Origin: Clostridiales bacterium
GTDB lineage: Bacteria > Bacillota > Clostridia > Oscillospirales > QAKW01
NCBI GenBank assembly: GCA_003343605.1
Contig: QAKW01000071.1
Coordinates: 1-64,000 of the forward strand
Length of the DNA: 64,000 nt
Direction of reading: 5' to 3'
Shown: positions 8,131-17,125 of the stretch, one piece after another
Position numbering within the stretch: position 1 is the first letter of the stretch
Layout: each line of letters starts with the position of its first letter
Notes under the pieces: model-generated
What the model saw: only the letters and a program-made list of their open reading frames with translations
What the model was told of the DNA's origin: nothing
Databases searched by the model: none
Translations under genes and position numbers: made by a program

Positions 8131-9735
8131 TTGAAGAGCGGCGGTAAAAAAGCGCTGATCGCCATCCTGCAGATTTTTCTATGGATCGGCCGGTTGATCT
8201 ATCGTACAGGCTGGGGCGTTGAGCGCTTCTTTGTTTTTCTTTTCAGGCATACGCTGCTGCCGGTCCTGCGGTTTTTAAGGAAATGTACGCCCCGCAATAT
8301 TTATAACGCCGTCTGTGCAGTGGGCGAATGGACGATGCGGATGGCGGTTTGTATTTACCGCGGCCTGATCCGCTTCGTGGTGTGGGCCGCACACAGTGTG
8401 GTGGAAGATTTCTGCTATTGGGCGCCGGCTTTCTGTGTGATCGCGGTTGCCTGCCTGCTGGTATTTTTCCGGCATTATACGATTGCGCTGGAGGTTTCGG
8501 TAGACGGCAAGATCGTATCCTATGTAAATAATGAACGGGAATTCACGTCAACGGTTTCGGCGGTGGAGAAAAAGCTGGCGGATACGCTGGGTGAAAATTA
8601 CTGCATGTATACGGCGCCGGAATATGAGTTTGTTTTTATCAAAAAAAATAAAATGGCCGATGATGAAAATCTCTATGCGCAGGTTTACCGCGCGGTAACA
8701 GAGGAAATCGGCAATCATTACGGGCTTTATGTCGACGGCAATCTGGTTGCGGCCGCGGAGCAGAAGGAAACGATTGAAACAGTGCTGGCACAGCTAAAGG
8801 CGCCTTACGAAACCGGCGCGGAAAACGAGCGGGTGGAGTTTGTGAGCAATGTGGAAATTCGGACAGGCCTTTACGGCCCTTCCGCCATGAAAACAGAAGC
8901 GGAGCTCCGAGCTTTGTTTGAAGGCTCAACGGATCCCCAGTATTATAAAATTCAGGAAGGCGATTATCTGAGCGATATTGTGGAAAAAACAGGTGTTTCC
9001 CGCAAGATGCTTTATTATTTGAATCCTGAACTGGATGATACGCGCCTGATTCCCGGCAAAAAGCTTGTGATCTCCGAGCCGGACGTGTATCTTGGCGTGA
9101 AGGTGGTGCGCACCATCTCCTATGAGGAGAGTATCGCTTATCCAACAACGCGGATCGCAGACGATAGCTTATACGTGAACCAGACCAAGGTGAAAACAGC
9201 CGGTCAGAAGGGCAGCAAAACCGTAACGGCCGAGGTCACCTATGTGGACGGCACCAAAACGGATACAAAAATTTTATCCTCCGTGGTCACCGTTGAGCCG
9301 GTTACGCGGGAAATCTATGTGGGCACCAAGGCATACCCTTCTTCGTATTCCAAGCTGGCCGGCACCGGGGCTTTTATCCGGCCGATCAACGGCGGGTATA
9401 CGTCCTGCGTATTCGGCGGCTACAAAGGCCATACCGGCGTGGATCTTACGATGAGCGGAGCTTATGGCAAGCCGGTTTACGCCTCTGCGGGCGGCACGGT
9501 GATTGCGGCTTCCCGTTCCGGCAGCTATGGGAAGCTGATCAAAATCCAGCACAGCAACGGGTATGTCACCTATTATGCGCATCTGAGCTCTATCGGCGTA
9601 AAAGTCGGCCAAACGGTAACGCAGGGGCAGCAGATCGGAAAAATCGGCTCCACCGGAAACAGCTCCGGGCCGCATCTGCATTTTGAGCTGCGGATCAACG
9701 GGACGGCGGTAAACCCAATGAAATATATCGGCTAA
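8131..9735 (+). CDS. Membrane-anchored LysM-G5-M23 peptidoglycan hydrolase
   Basis: Cell-wall endopeptidase of 534 residues. N-terminal amphipathic and hydrophobic stretches end in a membrane span near residues 95-120. An extracellular region follows, then a LysM-like segment (YKIQEGDYLSDIVEKTGV near 270), a G5 domain near 315-410, and a C-terminal M23 metallopeptidase. The M23 zinc motifs are GHTGVDLT and the paired histidines of HLHFE, with a YYAH motif between them. The start is TTG, supported by AAAGGGGG seven bases upstream. A WalR box sits at the promoter and a terminator follows. It is paralogous to the next gene. Confidence 0.88.
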   Translation: MKSGGKKALIAILQIFLWIGRLIYRTGWGVERFFVFLFRHTLLPVLRFLRKCTPRNIYNAVCAVGEWTMRMAVCIYRGLIRFVVWAAHSVVEDFCYWAPAFCVIAVACLLVFFRHYTIALEVSVDGKIVSYVNNEREFTSTVSAVEKKLADTLGENYCMYTAPEYEFVFIKKNKMADDENLYAQVYRAVTEEIGNHYGLYVDGNLVAAAEQKETIETVLAQLKAPYETGAENERVEFVSNVEIRTGLYGPSAMKTEAELRALFEGSTDPQYYKIQEGDYLSDIVEKTGVSRKMLYYLNPELDDTRLIPGKKLVISEPDVYLGVKVVRTISYEESIAYPTTRIADDSLYVNQTKVKTAGQKGSKTVTAEVTYVDGTKTDTKILSSVVTVEPVTREIYVGTKAYPSSYSKLAGTGAFIRPINGGYTSCVFGGYKGHTGVDLTMSGAYGKPVYASAGGTVIAASRSGSYGKLIKIQHSNGYVTYYAHLSSIGVKVGQTVTQGQQIGKIGSTGNSSGPHLHFELRINGTAVNPMKYIG

Positions 9736-9786
9736 AGAAGTATCCTGTTCTTTTTTGCAGAGGAATGGGATACTTCTTCCTTTTTT
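9735..9786 (+). terminator. Terminator between the two M23 genes
   Basis: 11-bp perfect stem AAGAAGTATCC (9735-9745) / GGATACTTCTT (9768-9778), with six T residues at 9781-9786. The second hydrolase is therefore a separate transcription unit. Confidence 0.8.
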
Positions 9787-9812
9787 GGGAAAAATGTTTA
9801 CAAATTAGGGTC

Positions 9813-9864
9813 TTGATTTTTGCGATTGTATCCGTTATAATAACAACTGTAACTAATTTGTAAC
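9813..9864 (+). promoter_or_regulatory. Promoter plus WalR box upstream of the second M23 hydrolase
   Basis: TTGATT at 9813-9818, 17 bp, consensus TATAAT at 9836-9841. TGTAAC-N5-TGTAAC is at 9848-9864, six bases after the -10, so it covers the expected transcription start. The layout is the same as at the first hydrolase. Confidence 0.75.
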
Positions 9865-9904
9865 CATTTGAAATTATTTTTCAAATAAGGACGAGGAAAA
9901 AATC

Positions 9905-11554
9905 ATGGCAATTATGAGAGTTCCGGTCATCGGGCTGCTGTTAAAATTTATATATAAAACCGGCGAAGGGGTCGAGGGCTTTTTCATCATGCTGATGACC
10001 GCCCTTGCCGGCTGCGCTACAATCGGATGGCATCTGCTCAGAAAAGCCGCGGCATTTTTTTATCCGCCGCGTCTGGTGGAGCGCATCTGTTTGCTGGGAG
10101 AGCATCTTGAGCAGGCCGGGCTCCGGGCCGGGCGGGCGGTCGCCAGAGCCGCGGTGGTGCTGGCCAGAAGCATTACCAGAGATTTTTCCTATTGGGCGGC
10201 AGGCCTGGCAGTTGCCGGGCTGGCATGCTTTATTGTGCTTGCGCAGTATTATACGGTTGCCCTGAAGATGACGGTCAACGGTGAAACCGTCGGCATCGTT
10301 TCCAAAGAGTCTGCGTTTACCAACACGGTCGATTCGGTTGAGCGGGGCCTTACGGATACCCTGGGTGAAAATTATGCGATGGCCTCTATGTTCAGCAGCC
10401 GGTTTTGCCTGGTCCGGCGCGACGCGCTGACCAGCGGAGAAGATCTTTATAATAATGTCTATGGGATCATCGCCGCTGAGATCGGCGATCATTACGGCGT
10501 TTATGTAGATGGCCAGCTGATCGGCGCCGCGGAGCAGGAAGAAACCATTCTGGAAATTCTTGAAGCGGTAAAAGCGCCCTATGTGACCGGCGCGGAAGGC
10601 GAGACGGTGGAATTTGTAAAGGATGTGGAGATTCGCTGCGGGCTTTATCCGGCCTCCCAGATCATGACCGGAGAGGAGATGGCTGCGCTGTTTTCCACTT
10701 CGGCGAATCCCATGTATTATACCATTGAAGAAGACGATTATCTGAGCGATATTGTGAAAAAGACCGGCGTTTCGCGCGCGACGCTTTATTCGCTGAATCC
10801 GGAGCTGGATGAAACCCGGCTGATCCCGGGCCGCAAACTGCTGATTTCCCAGCCGGATGTTTATCTGGGCGTTAAGGTCACCCGCGAGATCACCTATACG
10901 GAAAGCATTGCATACACAACCAACCGGATTAAAGACGATTCATTATACACCAACCAGACCAAAGTGAAAACCGAAGGGCAAAACGGAGAAAAAACCATCA
11001 CCGCAAAGGTGGTTTATGTGGATGGGATTAAGGAATCTTCTGATATTACCTCAACAAAGATTACCAAAGAGCCTGTTGCCAAGGAAGTTTATGTTGGAAC
11101 GAAAAAGCAGGTTTCCAGCTCCTCTTCCTCGGGATACCGGTTTGTTTCTTCCAACGCAACAAGCGTGAGCGCGGGGAGCGCCAATTTTATTCGCCCGATT
11201 GACGGCGGCTATGTTTCCTGCGGCTTCGGCGGCTATGCCGGCCATACCGGAACGGATCTCACCTACCGGAGCGGCGCGTATGGCAAGGCGGTTTACGCCT
11301 CTGCCGGCGGAACCGTGATTTACGCGCAGAACAGCGGCGGCGGTTACGGAAATCTGATCAAAATCCAGCACAGCAATGGATTTGTAACCTATTACGCGCA
11401 TCTGAGCTCCATTGGCGTAAAAGTGGGACAAACCGTTTCCCAGGGCGCGTACATCGGTGCGATCGGCGCAACCGGGCGGGCTTACGGCGCGCACCTTCAT
11501 TTTGAAATCCGCATCAATGGCACTGCGGTAAACGCGATGAAATATATCTCCTAG
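9905..11554 (+). CDS. Second membrane-anchored LysM-G5-M23 peptidoglycan hydrolase
   Basis: Paralogue of the preceding gene, 549 residues in the same order: N-terminal hydrophobic region with a membrane span near residues 98-120, LysM-like segment (YTIEEDDYLSDIVKKTGV), G5 domain and C-terminal M23 peptidase with GHTGTDLT and HLHFE. Compared with the first copy it has an extra Ser-rich linker between G5 and M23 (about residues 405-425). ATG at 9905 has GAGG eight bases upstream. Both copies keep the visible zinc ligands, so both are probably active. It has its own promoter, WalR box and strong terminator. Confidence 0.88.
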   Translation: MAIMRVPVIGLLLKFIYKTGEGVEGFFIMLMTALAGCATIGWHLLRKAAAFFYPPRLVERICLLGEHLEQAGLRAGRAVARAAVVLARSITRDFSYWAAGLAVAGLACFIVLAQYYTVALKMTVNGETVGIVSKESAFTNTVDSVERGLTDTLGENYAMASMFSSRFCLVRRDALTSGEDLYNNVYGIIAAEIGDHYGVYVDGQLIGAAEQEETILEILEAVKAPYVTGAEGETVEFVKDVEIRCGLYPASQIMTGEEMAALFSTSANPMYYTIEEDDYLSDIVKKTGVSRATLYSLNPELDETRLIPGRKLLISQPDVYLGVKVTREITYTESIAYTTNRIKDDSLYTNQTKVKTEGQNGEKTITAKVVYVDGIKESSDITSTKITKEPVAKEVYVGTKKQVSSSSSSGYRFVSSNATSVSAGSANFIRPIDGGYVSCGFGGYAGHTGTDLTYRSGAYGKAVYASAGGTVIYAQNSGGGYGNLIKIQHSNGFVTYYAHLSSIGVKVGQTVSQGAYIGAIGATGRAYGAHLHFEIRINGTAVNAMKYIS

Positions 11555-11574
11555 TATCGCTTCTTTAAAATCAG

Positions 11575-11620
11575 AGCACTTTTACCGAAACAAGGTACGT
11601 TCGGTAAAAGTGCTTTTTTA
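11575..11620 (+). terminator. Strong terminator after the second M23 gene
   Basis: Perfect 15-bp stem AGCACTTTTACCGAA (11575-11589) / TTCGGTAAAAGTGCT (11600-11614), followed by a T-run. Confidence 0.88.
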
Positions 11621-11649
11621 TTGAATCCCGCCGCCAGGTATGCTATAAT
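11621..11649 (+). promoter_or_regulatory. Promoter of the O-antigen-ligase/GT4/DUF4330 operon
   Basis: TTGAAT at 11621-11626, 17 bp, consensus TATAAT at 11644-11649, directly after the upstream terminator. The leader to the chosen start (about 130 bp) contains small hairpins, including AGCCTGC/GCAGGCT around 11729-11744. Confidence 0.65.
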
Positions 11650-11783
11650 AGCCATAAAATGGCTGATGAGCGCTAAAGCGCCGATACAGCTATAATATTT
11701 ATTCATCTTTATGGTATCATTACATTAGAGCCTGCTTGCAGGCTATATGTATGGCCGGAGGAACCGGAAAGGAGGCGGGGCGT

Positions 11784-13556
11784 TTGATCCATTTTTTAGA
11801 TGGCAGCATGATTGTGCGGGGATGCCGCCGCATCGGAAAAAAGGTTGGCGCGGTGGCGCGGGGCAGTGTGCTCTGCGGGCCAAAGTGGGAACAGGATGTT
11901 TTTTTGGATTCCCGGATCGTGGAAGGGCTTGGGCGCGTTCACCCGGCCGAGGCGGTTTGCCGGGCGGTTGGCAAAAGCCGGATCCTGGGCTGGCTGTATG
12001 CTTATGGGGAAAATGTATGTGCGGGCAGGCTTTATGGCGTTCAGGCCCTGATCGGCCTTTTTTGCGGGCTGATGGCCATCCGGATGGGGCTGGCCGGCCG
12101 CTATGCGCTGATGGGCCTGCTGATGGTAGGAATCGGCATCAGCCTGCTGTTGCCCAGCGGCGGAACGCTTGGGGGCTGGATAGAAGGCTCTTTTTTAGGC
12201 CGGATTCCCGGCTGCGGGAATTTATCATCGCGCGGAACGCCGCGCCTTTCTGTAACGCTCTATCTGGCATTTTGCGGCCTGGCGGGCGGTATTGCCGGCT
12301 GGCTGGCCGGCATGAAAGTGGGCCTTGCAGCCGCCGCTGCCCTGGCGGCGTTTCCGATTGTTTTTTCCATCCCGCCTGTTGGAATGGCCGGGCTGCTTTG
12401 TTTTCTGCTGCCGCTGTGTAATACCACCGTCTGCTGGATCATGAGCGTTCTGACCGGTATTTCTTATTTATTTTCACGGGCGTTCGGCGGCCTCAGGGGG
12501 CAGGCGCCGGATTATCTGGACGTCCTGCTGATGATGTTTCCCTTTTTCTGCCTGGTTTCTACCCTTTTTTCGTCTGACCGGGCGGATTCCCTGCGCGTTT
12601 CCTTTATGTGGCTGGGGCTGTTTTTCTGCGTTTTCTTCATCAAACGCGCGGTCCGCACACGCCGGCAGCTCTTGGCGGTGCTTGGGGCGCTTACCGCCGG
12701 TGCGGCGATTACGGGGCTGTATGGCGTTGCCCAGTATTTTTCCGGGATGGTCAATACAACCTGGACCGATACGGCCCTTTTTGAAGGGATCGAGCTAAGG
12801 GTATACAGCACCTTTGCAAATCCGAACGTATACGGGGAATATCTGCTGCTGCTGATTCCGCTTGTAACGGCGCTGGTCTTTTATGCGCGGAAAATCTGGC
12901 AGCGGACGCTGCTGGTTGCAATCGACCTGCTGCTTCTTGCGAATATGCTGCTGACCTATTCCAGAGGATGCTATGTGGGTATTGTGCTTTGCGCGCTGGT
13001 GTTTCTTTGGAACTACAGTAAAAAATGGCTGGGCGCTGCGGTTGTAATCGGGGTGCCGCTTACGGTGCTGCTGATTCCGGAGAGTGTGGCCGCCAGGATT
13101 CTGAGCATCGGCAACATGAGCGACAGCTCCACCTCTTACCGGATGATGATCTATATCGGCACATTGCTGATGCTGGCGGATTACTGGCTGAGCGGTGTTG
13201 GGATCGGGGAGCTGGCGTTTAATCAGGTTTATCCGCTGTATGCCCTTTCGGCAATTATAGCGCCCCATTCTCACAGCCTGTTTTTTCAGTCGCTGGTTTC
13301 CTTCGGGCTGGCGGGCTTTCTGTACCTGCTGCTGATGCTGGCCGTTTATCAGCGCAATGTGAAAAAAGAGCAGCGCGGCATGCCCCGGGAAAACCGGCTG
13401 CTGATGCTGGGCTTCAATGCGCTGATGTGGGGATTTGCGCTGCAGAGTATTTTTGATTATACCTGGTATAATTACCGGGTCTTCCAGCTTTTCTGGATCA
13501 TACTGGTGCTGGGTCTTACTGCGGCGAAGGTATTAAGGGAGAAAGCCGATGATTAG
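11784..13556 (+). CDS. O-antigen ligase/Wzy-family polytopic membrane protein
   Basis: Large integral membrane protein of 590 residues with about 10-12 hydrophobic spans. It has the extended loop and conserved layout of the O-antigen ligase/polymerase (Wzy_C) family, including an RGCYVGI segment and a SHSLFFQSLVSFGLAG segment late in the protein. Such proteins transfer or polymerise lipid-linked glycans at the outer membrane face. In a Gram-positive this would be a surface polysaccharide. The start is TTG at 11784 because AAGGAGG lies eight bases upstream; the longer frame from 11736 lacks a site. It overlaps the next gene by 8 bp. Confidence 0.82.
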   Translation: MIHFLDGSMIVRGCRRIGKKVGAVARGSVLCGPKWEQDVFLDSRIVEGLGRVHPAEAVCRAVGKSRILGWLYAYGENVCAGRLYGVQALIGLFCGLMAIRMGLAGRYALMGLLMVGIGISLLLPSGGTLGGWIEGSFLGRIPGCGNLSSRGTPRLSVTLYLAFCGLAGGIAGWLAGMKVGLAAAAALAAFPIVFSIPPVGMAGLLCFLLPLCNTTVCWIMSVLTGISYLFSRAFGGLRGQAPDYLDVLLMMFPFFCLVSTLFSSDRADSLRVSFMWLGLFFCVFFIKRAVRTRRQLLAVLGALTAGAAITGLYGVAQYFSGMVNTTWTDTALFEGIELRVYSTFANPNVYGEYLLLLIPLVTALVFYARKIWQRTLLVAIDLLLLANMLLTYSRGCYVGIVLCALVFLWNYSKKWLGAAVVIGVPLTVLLIPESVAARILSIGNMSDSSTSYRMMIYIGTLLMLADYWLSGVGIGELAFNQVYPLYALSAIIAPHSHSLFFQSLVSFGLAGFLYLLLMLAVYQRNVKKEQRGMPRENRLLMLGFNALMWGFALQSIFDYTWYNYRVFQLFWIILVLGLTAAKVLREKADD

Positions 13557-14646
13557 CGTCTGCCATGTCATAACCGATACCAATTTCGGCGGTGCGGGCC
13601 GGGTGCTGCTCAATTATTGCAAAACGTATAATCGGGCGGATTTTCGCCTTTCTGTTGTACTCCCCCGCGGCTCTGAGCTGCTGGAACCGCTGCGGCAGAC
13701 AGATGTAGAGCTGATCGAGGCGGACGGGCTATATGACCGGTCTTACAGCAGAGAAGACGTAAGAAATCTGGCGGTGATCTTCCGGCAGCACGTCTTTCAG
13801 CTGATTCATGCACACGGCGCGTTATCGGCGCGGCTCGCGGCCCGAAAATGCGGAATTCCAGTAATTTATACCCGCCATAGCGTATTTGATCCGCCGCGGC
13901 GGGCAACACGGTTCCCAATCCGGCAGATTCAGGGCTTTTTCAACAACCGGTATGCGGATGGGATCATCGCCGTTTCACCGGCGGCCAAAGAAATCCTGGC
14001 GGCGACCGGAAGCGATCCGCGGAAAATCCGGGTAATCTACAATGGCGTACCGCCTTTGGAGCCCGGCCCGGGCGTATACCGCGCCCGCTTCAGCTGGGGG
14101 CCGAAAGACCTGGTGCTGGGCATTGTGGCCCGCCTGGAGGAAGTGAAGGGGCATCACGATCTGCTGAATGCGCTGGCGCTGCTGCCGGAACCCATCAAGC
14201 TGCTGATTGCCGGAACCGGCGCGCAGGAGGCGGCCCTGAAGGCACAGTGCAGGGCGCTGCAGCTGGAAAAGCGGGTGGTGTTCTGTGGCTTTGTGCAGGA
14301 CGTCGCGGGGCTGATGAACAGTCTGGATGTGCAGATCAATGCCTCCTACGGCACGGAAGCGACCTCCATGGCGCTGCTGGAGGGCTTTTCGCTGGGCATT
14401 CCGGCGGTTGTAACGGATTTTGGCGGCAACCCCTATGTGGTGGAAAGCGGCGTAAACGGCCTGGTGGTGCCAAAACGGGATCCGCACGCGATGGCGCGTG
14501 CAATTGAGAGGCTGTGGGAGGAGCCCGGGCTCAGAAAACAGCTTGGCGCAGGCGCCCGCGCGGCCTATGCGCAGCGGTTCCGTGCCGAAATGATGACGCG
14601 GCAGACGGAAGAATATTATCGGGAGGTATTGAAACAATATGGCTAA
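13549..14646 (+). CDS. GT4-family glycosyltransferase
   Basis: Retaining glycosyltransferase of 365 residues with a GT-B fold. The N-terminal domain has an FGGAGRVLLNY segment (about 14-24) typical of GT4. The C-terminal Rossmann domain has IYNGVPP, GIVARLEEVKGH and the nucleotide-sugar motif EATSMALLEGFSLGIPAVVTDFGG near residue 265. Donor and acceptor are not identifiable. It sits between the O-antigen-ligase-like gene and two DUF4330 genes, all overlapping by 4-8 bp, so a role in making the same surface glycan is likely. Confidence 0.9.
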   Translation: MISVCHVITDTNFGGAGRVLLNYCKTYNRADFRLSVVLPRGSELLEPLRQTDVELIEADGLYDRSYSREDVRNLAVIFRQHVFQLIHAHGALSARLAARKCGIPVIYTRHSVFDPPRRATRFPIRQIQGFFNNRYADGIIAVSPAAKEILAATGSDPRKIRVIYNGVPPLEPGPGVYRARFSWGPKDLVLGIVARLEEVKGHHDLLNALALLPEPIKLLIAGTGAQEAALKAQCRALQLEKRVVFCGFVQDVAGLMNSLDVQINASYGTEATSMALLEGFSLGIPAVVTDFGGNPYVVESGVNGLVVPKRDPHAMARAIERLWEEPGLRKQLGAGARAAYAQRFRAEMMTRQTEEYYREVLKQYG

Positions 14647-15109
14647 GAAGCGGTTTACCTGGCTGGATGGATTGTGTATTGTTTTGATTGCGGCCGTTGT
14701 GATCGGCGCAATCTGGTATTTTACCCGGGGGGATAAGCCCTCCGGCACGGAAAAAGAGTATGAAATCACCATGCGTTTCACGCAGGCAACGAATGATCCC
14801 TATGATTTTTATCAGGTGGGCGACACGATGTATCTGTATACCCGGAGCGGTGTGCTGGGTACCATCACCTCTTTAACCTCCATGGACCGCATCATCGAAG
14901 ATTACGACCGGGAAACCGGCCGCTACATCACGTATACCGATCAGCGCTGGAAAACGATCGAGATGAAGGTGCTGGCCAGGGGAACGCTGAGCGGCGGAAC
15001 CTTTCAGGTTGCCGATGAAGAGCTTTCGATCGGCAAGACCTTTTATCCCCAGTCGGATACAACGCGGTCGATTATGGTGATCTGGGATATTGAGGAGGTG
15101 GGCGAATGA
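14639..15109 (+). CDS. DUF4330-like single-span membrane protein (first copy)
   Basis: 156 residues with one N-terminal membrane helix (about 9-28) and an extracytoplasmic beta-rich domain. The YQVGDTMYLYTRSG-LGTIT segment is also found, in altered form, in the next protein, so the two appear paralogous. Function is unknown. It overlaps the glycosyltransferase gene by 8 bp and the next gene by 4 bp. Context suggests a part in export or anchoring of the glycan made by this operon, which is inference. Confidence 0.7.
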   Translation: MAKKRFTWLDGLCIVLIAAVVIGAIWYFTRGDKPSGTEKEYEITMRFTQATNDPYDFYQVGDTMYLYTRSGVLGTITSLTSMDRIIEDYDRETGRYITYTDQRWKTIEMKVLARGTLSGGTFQVADEELSIGKTFYPQSDTTRSIMVIWDIEEVGE

Positions 15110-15594
15110 GGCTGATGGATGAAAAAGGGCGCTTGTTCGGCAAGCTGAATATATTCGACCTTCTGGTGATTCTTTTGCTGCTGGCCGGCCTGATTGGAAT
15201 GGCAACCCGCCTGATCAATCCCGGCGCGGACGATGGCATAAAGCGAAACGCGACCTATCAGCTGGAGATCAGCGGTGTGCAGCAGTATGCGGTTGACGCC
15301 TACCAGGTGGGCGATGCATTATATGAGAAAGACGTGCTGCTCGGGCATGTAACGGCGGTTGAAGTCTCCCCGTATCAGACCACCAACCAGCAGCCCGATG
15401 GCTCCTATCAGCTGGTGGATCATCTTTTGTATTATACGATCCGATTAACGGTTGCGACCGATCAGCTAAGCGATAAGGCCGGCTACCATATCGGCAAACA
15501 GGAGCTGCTGAACGGAACCACCCATCAGGTCAGCAACCGGTTTATTTCCTGTGAGGCAACGGTTCGGGAGCTGATTGTTGAAGCCCAGTCTTAA
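15106..15594 (+). CDS. DUF4330 family protein (second copy)
   Basis: 162 residues beginning with the family signature MDEKGRLFGKLNIFDLL, followed by a membrane helix (about 17-38) and an extracytoplasmic domain with AYQVGDALYEKDVLLGHVTAV. DUF4330 proteins are common in Clostridia and have no assigned activity. It is the last gene of the four-gene operon, translationally coupled by an ATGA overlap, and followed by a terminator. Confidence 0.82.
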   Translation: MRLMDEKGRLFGKLNIFDLLVILLLLAGLIGMATRLINPGADDGIKRNATYQLEISGVQQYAVDAYQVGDALYEKDVLLGHVTAVEVSPYQTTNQQPDGSYQLVDHLLYYTIRLTVATDQLSDKAGYHIGKQELLNGTTHQVSNRFISCEATVRELIVEAQS

Positions 15595-15601
15595 AAATAA
15601 T

Positions 15602-15643
15602 AAAAAGGGTGCAGCCCCGAGAATCGGGCGTGCACCCTTTTTT
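15602..15643 (+). terminator. Terminator after the DUF4330 operon (bidirectional)
   Basis: Stem AAAAAGGGTGCA / TGCACCCTTTTTT around a GC-rich inner hairpin. It can also serve spoVT on the opposite strand. Confidence 0.82.
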
Positions 15644-15652
15644 GAGCAGCGC

Positions 15653-16192
15653 TCAGCCTTCCATCTGTTTTCCGAGAAATAACGCCCCGGTATTCAGCAG
15701 CTTTTCTTCCGCTGCGGTCACCCGCTTGCCCGCGGTTTCCAGCAAACCGATCATCCCCACAATATCCCCGCCTGCAAGAATCGGATAAGAGGCGGCGACC
15801 TTCATCTGATCGTTATCCCTGAGCAGGCAATAGGGCTGCTCATCCCCTTCTGCCGAAAACGGCCTGCGGGAGCCTGTGATCTCTTCGCAGCGGGGGCTCA
15901 GAGGCTTATCCAGCGCGTCTCTCTTTCCGGTACCGGCAAAGGCGATCACATTGTCGCGGTCTGTTATGGCGCAGGGAAAGCCGGTAACGGTATGAATGGC
16001 CGAGGCGTATTCTCCGGCAAAAGCCGAGAGCTCGCTGATCGGGGAATATTTTTTAAAAATAACCTCGCCGTCTTTGCTTGTGAAAATTTCCAGCGGATCC
16101 CCTTCCCGGATGCGTAAGGTACGGCGTATTTCTTTTGGAATAACGACGCGGCCAAGGTCGTCGATTCTGCGAACAATTCCTGTAGCTTTCAT
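15653..16192 (-). CDS. spoVT: Stage V sporulation transcription factor SpoVT
   Basis: SpoVT tunes forespore sigma-G genes and spore germination. ATG at 16192 is preceded by AGGAGA and gives 179 residues, matching the usual size of about 178. The longer frame from 16330 has no site. The N-terminal AbrB swapped-hairpin DNA-binding domain reads MKATGIVRRIDDLGRVVIPK and continues to about residue 50. The rest is a GAF-like domain (about 55-175). Its presence indicates an endospore former. Confidence 0.93.
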   Translation of the reverse strand: MKATGIVRRIDDLGRVVIPKEIRRTLRIREGDPLEIFTSKDGEVIFKKYSPISELSAFAGEYASAIHTVTGFPCAITDRDNVIAFAGTGKRDALDKPLSPRCEEITGSRRPFSAEGDEQPYCLLRDNDQMKVAASYPILAGGDIVGMIGLLETAGKRVTAAEEKLLNTGALFLGKQMEG

Positions 16193-16295
16193 TGTTAATT
16201 TCTCCTGTAATTTCTTTGTTTTCCATAATATTGTTTGCATTGAAAATGGAATTATGCAAAGCGTTGGGGAATCAAAAAATAAAATGAAAGGAGCC

Positions 16296-16324
16296 TTGAA
16301 AGAAGGGGTGAAATGTGGTAAAAT
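16296..16324 (+). promoter_or_regulatory. Promoter of the SGNH hydrolase gene
   Basis: TTGAAA at 16296-16301, 17 bp, TAAAAT at 16319-16324, about 67 bp upstream of the start codon. Confidence 0.55.
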
Positions 16325-16390
16325 TTTCAAAAATGCAGCAGCTTGATAGGATCATCTCAATAATTTTTCTGTAAAAATAAGGAGGCAGCC

Positions 16391-17038
16391 ATGATTTTTC
16401 AGGATCAGGATAGAATTGTATTCGCCGGGGATTCGGTAACCGATATGGGCAGTAAAAACCCTGTTGGGGAAGGACTTTCGGATAATGTAGGCCGCGGATA
16501 TGTGCGTGTTTTGGAAAGCCTGCTTGCAGCAAGCTACCCGGAGCGAACACTTCGTATCACCAATTCCGGCATCAGCGGCAACACCAGCAGGGATTTACTG
16601 GAGCGCTGGGAGCGTGATGTTCTGGCGCTGAATCCGCAGTGGGTAAGCATCTGCATTGGAATCAACGATGTTTGGCGGCAGTTTGATACGCCGGCCATCC
16701 GGGAGCGGCAGGTGTTTCCGCCGGAATATGAAGAAAACCTGCGGAAAATGCTTGCCTCAATTGCAGGCAGCGTGAAGGGCGTTTTTGTTTTAACACCTTA
16801 TTATATGGAGCCCAATCCGGAAGATCAGATGCGTGCCCGAATGGATGAATATGGCGCGATCTGCAAAATACTGGCGGCAGAATATGGCGCGAAGCTGATT
16901 GATTTGCAGGAAGTTTTCAGCGCGTACTGCCGTATCCATCACTCCTCCTATCTGGCCTGGGACCGCGTGCACCCCAATCAGATCGGTGCCACGCTGATCG
17001 CCCGTGCATTTTTGCAGCAGTGTGAGTTCGTATTTTAA
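16391..17038 (+). CDS. SGNH/GDSL-family hydrolase
   Basis: Cytoplasmic esterase-like protein of 215 residues with no signal peptide. Block I is FAGDSVTDMG (catalytic Ser about residue 15), block II is NSGISGNTSRDLL, block III is IGINDVW, and the C-terminal DRVHPNQIG supplies the Asp and His. This matches carbohydrate acetylesterase-like members of the family (SGNH/GDSL, CE3 or rhamnogalacturonan acetylesterase relatives). The substrate is unknown. AAGGAGG precedes the ATG. pepD follows 87 bp later. Confidence 0.88.
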   Translation: MIFQDQDRIVFAGDSVTDMGSKNPVGEGLSDNVGRGYVRVLESLLAASYPERTLRITNSGISGNTSRDLLERWERDVLALNPQWVSICIGINDVWRQFDTPAIRERQVFPPEYEENLRKMLASIAGSVKGVFVLTPYYMEPNPEDQMRARMDEYGAICKILAAEYGAKLIDLQEVFSAYCRIHHSSYLAWDRVHPNQIGATLIARAFLQQCEFVF

Positions 17039-17125
17039 AAACAGCCGTTTATCTGCGGGAATATCGAAAAGAGGATCGACGTATACTATTCCCAGAAAAA
17101 ACAAGTGATAAACAGGGGTTCAAAA

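Noticed and set aside
16193..16330. N-terminal extension of spoVT
   Set aside because: The extra 46 residues are not SpoVT-like, and AGGAGA marks the start at 16192. A sigma-G promoter was sought upstream but no convincing match was found.
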